From Calvatia gigantea (taxonomy: Eukaryota; Basidiomycota; Agaricomycetes; Agaricales; Lycoperdaceae), in assembly GCA_025093985.1 (NCBI GenBank), contig JACAAK010000012.1, positions 1,798,001 to 1,862,000 on the forward strand: DNA of 64,000 nt, written 5' to 3'. Under the pieces are notes generated by a model. The model had not been told where the DNA came from. It made no database searches and saw nothing but the letters and a program-made list of their open reading frames with translations. The position numbers and the translations under genes were made by a program. Within the stretch, counting starts at the first letter, position 1; each line of letters begins with the position of its first letter. Below, in pieces: positions 57,808-64,000 of the stretch.

Positions 57808-59526
57808 TAAAGAGGCAGAAGTAAGAATACTAAATGTGATATGGATGTATGGCTTAGATTAAGCTGATGGAATAGATTTTTAAAGATTTCTGCACAAGGC
57901 AAGTTTGTAGGGAGGCAATCTGACAATATGAGGGACAACTCCACAAAATAACATGAAACAACAATGTGTAGAAAACACTAGAATAGCTAACTACCTTCGC
58001 TAAGAAGAGTAAATCCAAGTTACACTGTAAAAAGTGCAACTCACATCCCTTATCCAAGAAGTCAACAAGACACAGAACCTCAGGTACTCCCTAAGATTCA
58101 CCCTTATCAAGTCAATGACCAGAAGCGCACTGTCCTACACTTGTGATACGCCAAGTACCAGAGTGTAGCAATGCAATACACTCTTAATCTAAGCTCACTT
58201 CACGAGTAAGCCCGAGGTCTTCTTCTTAGATCAAAAGGTCTCAACCTTAGCTCAAGTCACTTAGTCTAGTTAATCTTGAAAGAACTTATTACTTTGCTTT
58301 GCTCAGGCACAATAGATTGCTTTTCACTGCACTCTGAAGGCTGGGCAATGGCTAGTAGGTTCCTTGCCACATCCAACACCTTAGAGGGGGTTTATATATT
58401 ATTTGGGTGCTCGTTATAACAAGATAATGATTACACGACTAGGAACATATTATCAAGCAAGGTACAAACTGGTAGATTAGATTGCGCACCAAGAGAGCTG
58501 CAACCTGTTAGATTAGTAAAACATTGGAAATACAGAAGGATTCTAGGTATCCGTTTGTTCCAGACTGTATTTTAGCCCATTCTCTGGGTCTGCATTCTTC
58601 TCTAAATATGTAGAACATCTAAGATTTCAGACGTCACATGAACTGTTCTCTTATGTGTCCCTGTGGATTGTACGTGAACGTGTTCATACATGTTATTAGT
58701 GCTGAGTGATGTTCATTAATCTAACAACAGTGGCATTTCCTTGTGAGCACGCTGATCATCCTTTTAAATTAAGCATGTCAGACTTATTTCCCAAGTCTAG
58801 GCTCATTGGAGGGGTCCTGTAGCTCTGTATAGACATATTGGAATGGTTTTACCGTCTGGTCTGGCCAGAATCATGACTGGTCATATGGTACACTGTTAGA
58901 ATTGCTTTTTGTTAAGCACAGTGGTCATCCCATAGCTGCCACTATCCGTTATCAATGGCCATAGTATTCTACAGTGATCAAGTACTCTTTTATTATACTG
59001 TTGGGCTCTTAGATTAGGTTGTACTTGTTGAATCTCAATCCATACCACTATGTTGGTTCAGTCTATTTATAGCTGAAATGGGTTCTTGAGTACTTCACTC
59101 TTAAAGAGAGATAATGAACAAAGTACTAGACCGCACTCTAGGTCGCTGGCTATGGTCTATTAAATAGAACCATGTACACAGTATGCTCTGTATATGCTAC
59201 TGGCAGATAAGACCTCACCTGTATTAGGTAGAATGGCACACAGACCAGAGACATTAGATATATAAGACCTATGTAGTATGCGTACTTTCTTTAGACAATT
59301 AAGTCTTTCTACTGCCCACCATTCCTCTAAGATATCCACTAGCAACCATCTACAATGCACATCTCAACAAGCCCAGTGAGTACAACTCCCCTCCACCACT
59401 AGCTATACTACTGTGGTGTACTCGTCTCAACAGTATTACTACAGGAAGGTTCGATGCAATTGTTAGATTAGGCTTGTATGCCTTAGATTAGCGATTTTCA
59501 TGCATGAAAATGGCTTTGCTGTTACA
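57808..59526. mobile_element. 1.3-kb LTR-like repeat element, copy 3, with nested Copia-1 solo LTR
   Basis: Same ends as copies 1 and 2. Removing the solo LTR (59026-59432) and its 5-bp duplication gives 1307 bp. The element's own duplication is CCAC (57804-57807) and CTGC (59527-59530), both derivable from CCGC by one C-to-T change on either strand; CCGC would restore an Arg codon in the Copia-3 RT/RNase H frame (LLHRFGLED). Noncoding. Confidence 0.83.
59026..59432 (+). repeat. Copia-1 solo LTR
   Basis: 407 bp, TGTTGAATC...CTCAACA, flanked by GTACT (59021-59025) and GTATT (59433-59437). It matches the 5' LTR at 659-1066 in opposite orientation. The target sequence is seen uninterrupted in copies 1 and 2 (TTGTACTACTACAGG). 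Confidence 0.92.
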
Positions 59527-59827
59527 CTGCTTTGGGCTTGAGGATGCTAAACCTGTCAGCATACCAATGGACCCTTCTGCACACCTCATGTCTGACCAAT
59601 CACCAAAGTCAACCACTGATATTGCTCGTATAGCCAAAGTCCCCTACAAGGAGGCTGTTAGTATACTTATGTATGTAGCCCTTGGAACATGGCCAGATAT
59701 CAATTATGCTGTCCAAGTCCTATCAAAGTTCTCCAAGAATCTGGGAGATGCTCATTGGGAAGTAGCTAAGCAGGTGTTTTACTACCTCAAGGGTATATGG
59801 GATATGTGGTTGACTTATGGAGGATGA

Positions 59828-59974
59828 AGAGATAATAGTGGGAGCTATGAGGACAAGTGATATTCAGCACTATGGAGGGGTAAAAACAAGTGAGCTAAAC
59901 TAGGTGGGGGGGTAGGGTATATATGTGTGATAGCATGTGTAGTAGGTGAGGCAACAGGGAGGAGTTTGATCATG
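59828..59974. other. Junction region without a recognisable gene
   Basis: Starts as decayed Copia-3 RNase H (RDNSGSYED) and then holds a G-rich stretch (59909-59920) before the LINE begins. I see no LTR here. Confidence 0.5.
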
Positions 59975-62127
59975 TGACATCACAGATTCCAACAGAGGAA
60001 ACAGAGAATAGTTGGAGGGATACACTGATGCAGATGGCAACATGTCTTCAACATGTTGTTGCATCTAAGAAGTATAAGTTCTTCAACTCTAAGATCAAGG
60101 AAATTGCTGAAAATAACAAGTGTCCTTGGGACCTGATGGAATGGGTCAAGGTGCACAAGTTACTTGTATGCAAGGCTATCTCCTACCAAGGGAAGCCTTG
60201 TCATACTATAGATTCCCTGTGGGAGGCCCTTTATAGTACTTACAACTCTGCCTCTGGGCAGAAGTATGATACCTCTGTCATTGACTTGCTCCTCAGCCTT
60301 CCAAGGTGGGGCTGGGTTGACTTTTCAGACAAGGAGCTGGTGGATGTACTGTCTGCCTGCTCTAAAATCTCTGCTCTGGGCCCTGACCACATTACATGGC
60401 AGATGCTCAAACAGATCATGTTAGGGGACTCTCTGCCAGTCTTCGTATGTCTGGCTAGTGCCTGTGTTCACCTCAGGTACTGGCTGGAGTATTTTAAGGA
60501 GTCTATGTCAGTTATTATCCCCAAGCCAGGTAAGCCTGCATACTCCACTCCCAAGGCCTTTAGGCCTATTGTTCTTCTCAACACACTGGGTAAGCTATTC
60601 AAGAAAATGGTCGCAACTAGGCTCCAGTTTGACTGTCAAATTTGGGGTCTTTCACTCTAATCAGCTCAGAGGTGTTATCCAGAGATCCACCGAAGATGCT
60701 GGCCTGATGCTAACCCACATCGTCAGAGCAGGTTGGGCTAAGGGCCTCAGGACTAGCATTGTGGCATTTGACATAGCACAGTTCCCTTCATTGCACCATG
60801 ATATGTTGGTAGCAATACTCCGCAAGCAAGGATTCGCCCCTGAGTTGGTCGGATTCTTTGCACACTACTTGGTAGGATGGAAGACCCAGTATTGCTGGGA
60901 TTCTTTCAAGTCTGAGCCTTTTCCATCGGACGTGGGGGTAGGGCAGGGGTCTGCTCTTTCTCCTGTCCTCTCAGCCTTATACATAGCTCTGCTTATGTGG
61001 CTTTTCGACAGGGAGGTGTCACATTTAGGGACGACCCTTCTGTCATATGTAGATGATGGTACCATCATTGCCCAGTCCAAGGACTGGGATTCTAACCTTG
61101 TGGCTCTTAAGGAGGTATATGGTATTATATTCAGGCTCTTTGAGCGATTCACCTTGGTACTTGAACACGACAAGTCTGAGGTATTCCACTTCTCCCATAA
61201 GCATGGGGATGATAATCCATCTATTGACCTGGGCTTTGCCCCATTCACTGGCAATATGCCACTTCGGCCCAAGCCCTATTGGAGGTACTTGGGTTTCTAT
61301 TTCGACTGTGCCCTTATGTTTAAGGAGCACGTTTGGTACTATTCTACCAAGGCTTTTTCTACAGTGAAAGCCATGAAGATGCTTGGTAATTCTACGAGGG
61401 GCTTGCAGCCTATGCAGAAGCACCTCCTCTATCGGTCTTGCATCATTCCGATTGTGACATATGGCTTCAAACTGTGGTTCTTCAAGGGGTCCCACTGCAA
61501 GGCGGCCCTCAAGAGCCTCAATGTCATGCAGAGATGGGCAGCCCTGTGGATCATGGGTGCCTTCTGGACTGCTCCTGCAGGGGCCGCAGAGGTGTTCGCG
61601 GGTCTCATACCCATCCAGCTTCACATACAGAAGCTTGCTACTAGGTCAGATTACAGGATTAAGACCCTGTCACCTAATCATCCCCTTAGGGCTCTTATGA
61701 GCCCTGAGTACTCTAGGTCTGCTAATCTGCATGCCTGCTCTGTCGGTCTTATGTCTCCTGCTGTTCGCAAGAAGACTAAAGGCTCATTGATCCAGGCTGA
61801 TGCCAACCTAGTGAACCTCGTCAAAGAGTTCAGGCCTATGGCTTTGATTAATCGGCCTGGGTACCGCCTGATGGATTGCCACCCTGACCAGGTATCATTC
61901 ATGGAGGTGAAGCTCACTGTGGAGGGAAATGTCGACCCTGTGCATATGTATGCTCTTGATGCGCACCTTAGGGAGTGCAGGAAGGATCTCAGGATTGTCC
62001 ATATGGCAACGGATGCTAGTCTGCCGCTGCATGGCAAGTTCCAGGCAGTTTCGTCTGCCTATGTCTATCGCCAACACGAGTCCCTTTGGGAGATTACTTG
62101 TGTGGCTGGCTGGGTTACAGCACCTGA
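59975..62127 (+). pseudogene. LINE copy 1: linker, reverse transcriptase, start of RNase H
   Basis: 5'-truncated before the endonuclease. Linker WRDTLMQMATCLQHVV (60013), RT start GPDHITWQMLKQI (60380), IIPKPGKPAYSTPKAFRPI (60515), then a 1-2 base indel near 60640 shifts the frame; RT continues from VFHSNQLRG (60650) with VGVGQGSALSPVLSALY (60935) and the catalytic YVDD (61047-61058) intact. RNase H begins HMATDASLPLHGKF (62000) and stops at GWVTAPD (62127), where a T-run of a minus-strand LINE starts. One Phe of the FDIAQFFPS motif is deleted compared with 63735. The product of an intact copy would reverse transcribe its own RNA at the target site. About 40 percent of its sequence after the indel is open (564 codons). 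Confidence 0.85.
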
Positions 62128-63652
62128 TTTTTTTTTTTTTTTTTTTTTTTAAATCATGGCTTATGCCAATTTATAACACGGTGCCCAATCGCAGTCCGCG
62201 TGTAGCTACAGTAAGTACAAAGCCCCAACTACAAAGTCTGATGAGTTAAGAGTAATCTACTATTCAGAAGCAACCCAGCCCAACCCAAGCTAACCCAGAC
62301 CAGACCAGACCACCCCTTACTTGCTAAATCCTCCAGTTCCCCGAAATGCCCATCACACTGAAGAAGACCCAGTTGCCCAGGTCTTGTGGTGTACACCCAG
62401 TGATGCACCGCTGCATTGCGGCGGTGCCCTGATCATCCCTCAAGAGGTGGACCCAGCAGCAATGGCGGCCGAGTGCCCTCAGGGGGACAGGTGTAGTCAG
62501 GAGAGCCAGCACAAGGAGCCCCCACTTGGAGCTGCCTTACCCCCAACTTCCCAAGTGAAAGGGTATCAGCCCAGTCCTGATCTAGAACAACCCAGTAGGC
62601 AGGGTAGCAACTCGACGCACCGCCTAGACGGTGCCCAAGAAAGCAGCTGAGCAGGATGAACCCGCACCACCACCCGGGGACCCCACCCCTGTTATTTTAT
62701 GCCTCCGCCCCCCGCGAAGCCCCCAACCAAGCCCAGGAAAGGAGCACCACCAGCCAAGGCCAGAAGCACCCCCCAGGGACCCCACCCCTGTTGCCTTGTA
62801 ACTTTTCCACCTAGTAGGCCAGAAGACCAGCGACACCACAGGGACCCCCCATGCGCGCCAGCTCAACCGATCCCAGCATCATCTGGTCTGAATGCAAAAG
62901 CCCCGGGGTTTGCATTCAGGAAGTCAATCAGCTCACGAATGGTCTGAGGAGGTCTGTCAAGTTCCCTTTTGTGGTTGGGGCACCTGACGAAGATGTGATA
63001 GTGCCCCTCGAGAGCAGCACCACATGAGCAGCCAACGCCTTTGTTAGGAAAGAATCGCACTCAGTACGACCCAATCGGAGCATGACCTGTGACGGCACAT
63101 ACGGCCCTCGCACATAGCGAGTTAGAACCGCTAACATGAGGAAGCCAAGGCCCACCAGAAAGGTAGGTCGGCTTCCCCAGAATAGATGGATCCGCCCCAG
63201 AGGCAAGATCCATGTTGCTATGCCCCTTGTAAGAAGAGGTAGAGTACAGCTGACACCATGCCTCCAGAACATCGTCGACTGCCTCCTTGTACAGGCGGGC
63301 AATAGAAGTGAACGGCCTCAGGCTGCAAGCGACCTGAGGGAACGAGGTGACATGCCAGTGCACAGCATGGTGGAACTCCCACTTCTTGGAGGAAGGAACA
63401 GCGAGAAATTCAATGCCCCTCCGGGGATCCCCAGAGAGCCATCACTTAAGTGCCACACACACCCCCTGGGACAGCATCTGCCCGGAATGTGTAGACGGAT
63501 CAACTGCGAGCTTCGCTGATGCAATAGAATCAGTGAACACCCATATGAGCCTGACGTCATCCTGCTTAAGAGCAAAATGAATGCCAAGTGCAATGGCCAT
63601 GAGCTCAGCATCAGGTGCTGTAACACAACCTGCTACGTGAGTGATCTCATGG
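62128..63652 (-). pseudogene. LINE copy 2 (minus): RNase H end, C-terminal motif, 3' UTR and poly(A)
   Basis: Minus strand: VDHEITHVAGCVTAPDAELMAIALG (63660-63590; Glu of RNase H), WVFTDSIASAKLAVDP (Asp), an alpha-helical tail, VRFFPNKGVGCSCG...GHYHIFVRCPNHK (63050-62960, a CX1C...H...C motif usual at LINE C-termini), frame end at 62863. Two stops in one frame, TGA at about 63457 and 63062, each from CGA. The 3' UTR (62862-62151) holds no gene; poly(A) is the 23-base T-run 62128-62150. The 22 bases next to it match the SINE tail at 35910. Confidence 0.83.
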
Positions 63653-64000
63653 TCCACTGAAGATGCTGGCCTGATGCTGACCCACATCGTAAGAGCGGGT
63701 TGGGCTAAGGGCCTCAGGACTAGCGTTGTGGCTTTTGACATAGCGCAGTTCTTCCCGTCATTGCACCATGATATGCTGGTAGCAATACTTCGCAAGCAAG
63801 GATTCGCCCCTGAGTTGGTTGAGTTCTTTGCGCACTACCTGGTAGGACGGAAGACCCAGTATTGCTGGGACTCCTTCAAGTCCGAACCATTTCCATCGGA
63901 TGTGGGGGTGGGGCAGGGTTCTGCCCTCTCTCCCGTCCTGTCGGCCTTATACATAGCTCCGCTAATGTGGCTTTTCGACAGGGAGGCGTCACGTCTTGGG
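63653..64000 (+). pseudogene. LINE copy 3 (or inverted 5' part of copy 2): RT fragment, runs off window
   Basis: Plus-strand frame STEDAGLMLTHIVRAGW (63656) to FDREASRLG (63998), the same part of RT as 60690-61035, with VAFDIAQFFPSLHHDML complete and VGVGQGSALSPVLSALY (63904). No stop in 115 codons and many CpG, so it is younger than copy 1. It begins exactly where copy 2 ends, sharing TCCACTGAAG at the junction. Confidence 0.8.

Larger units (their letters stand above)
53617..59827 (+). pseudogene. Copia-3 Gag-Pol polyprotein (one frame, nonsense codons only, two insertions)
   Basis: ATG 53617 (MSTANNVLPASVPKLDVSGG). After removing the solo LTR (55671-56298 plus 5 bp) and the 1.3-kb element (57808-59526 plus 4 bp) 1285 codons remain in one frame. 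Gag with NWVIFMLCFQ and a knuckle CHKCGELGYWK-stop-EC (54430-54470; His to Tyr, Arg to stop). Protease FNSGSSWHISPY (54799; Asp to Asn). Integrase H-H-C-C (HCRLSHIAP 55201; CESCACAKA 55308), core FMDNHSRW (55461) and DKGGEY (55592). RT VHQIDIKGAYLNG (57340) and HVDDCML (57616). RNase H start after 59528. Around a dozen stops (e.g. 53920, 54058, 54175, 54463, 57325). RNase H end and 3' LTR are missing after 59827. Confidence 0.9.

Overview
The window is a fungal, probably basidiomycete, repeat block: nested and broken transposable elements from end to end, with no recognisable host housekeeping gene. The fungal reading rests on chromodomain-bearing Ty3/gypsy elements, copia elements whose primer-binding sites match the anticodon arm of initiator tRNA-Met, a LINE with RNase H and a C-terminal Cys/His motif, a Tc1 element, a 47-bp GT-AG intron, and heavy CpG-to-TpG/CpA decay. 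Species cannot be told from the sequence. Element names (Gypsy-A/B/C, Copia-1 to 4) are my own labels.

Layout. 1-1066: minus-strand Copia-1 (start of Gag, PBS, 5' LTR), inserted into the LTR of Gypsy-A#1. 1067-23061: Gypsy-A#1 (+), a decayed chromovirus hosting a 1.3-kb LTR-like element (2148-3454), a complete Gypsy-B (4752-12799, minus, 622-bp LTRs, TSD ACAAA) and a complete Gypsy-A#2 (15006-21330, minus, 308-bp LTRs). 23062-33901: remnants of an older minus-strand Gypsy-C#1, split by Gypsy-A#1 and by Gypsy-A#3 (24425-30771, TSD AGGTC). 33902-43375: mosaic of Gypsy-C LTRs and gag/pol pieces, a Copia-4 Gag fragment carrying a tRNA-headed SINE-like element (34883-35950), and a Tc1 transposase. 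43376-50023: Gypsy-C gamma (+), with a second 1.3-kb element. 50024-53546: LINE 3' end, minus-strand Copia-2, Gypsy-C LTR pieces, a 186-bp solo LTR. 53547-59827: Copia-3 (+), one long polyprotein frame with only nonsense mutations, interrupted by a Gypsy-C solo LTR and by the third 1.3-kb element (itself hosting a Copia-1 solo LTR). 59975-64000: LINE copies, including an inverted arrangement.

How the parts work. Each gypsy family has Gag, then protease-RT-RNase H-integrase, then (A and B) a chromodomain. In all three families the bases 2 nt downstream of the 5' LTR are exactly complementary (10-11 nt) to LTR sequence about 30 bp past a TATA box. That is the geometry of Tf1-type self-priming. 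Two elements carry extra genes: Gypsy-B has a spliced antisense gene for a coiled-coil protein with a Zn2Cys6-like cluster, and Gypsy-A has a same-strand third ORF of about 320 codons with no family I recognise, seen in all three copies.

Decay is strikingly regular. Most premature stops are CGA-to-TGA or CAG-to-TAG changes, LTR pairs and TSD pairs differ mainly at CpG, and several catalytic aspartates became Asn where the preceding base made a C|GAY CpG. The strongest candidates for undescribed biology are Gypsy-A ORF3, the antisense gene of Gypsy-B, and the 1.3-kb element with its iterated TTAGATTA motif.
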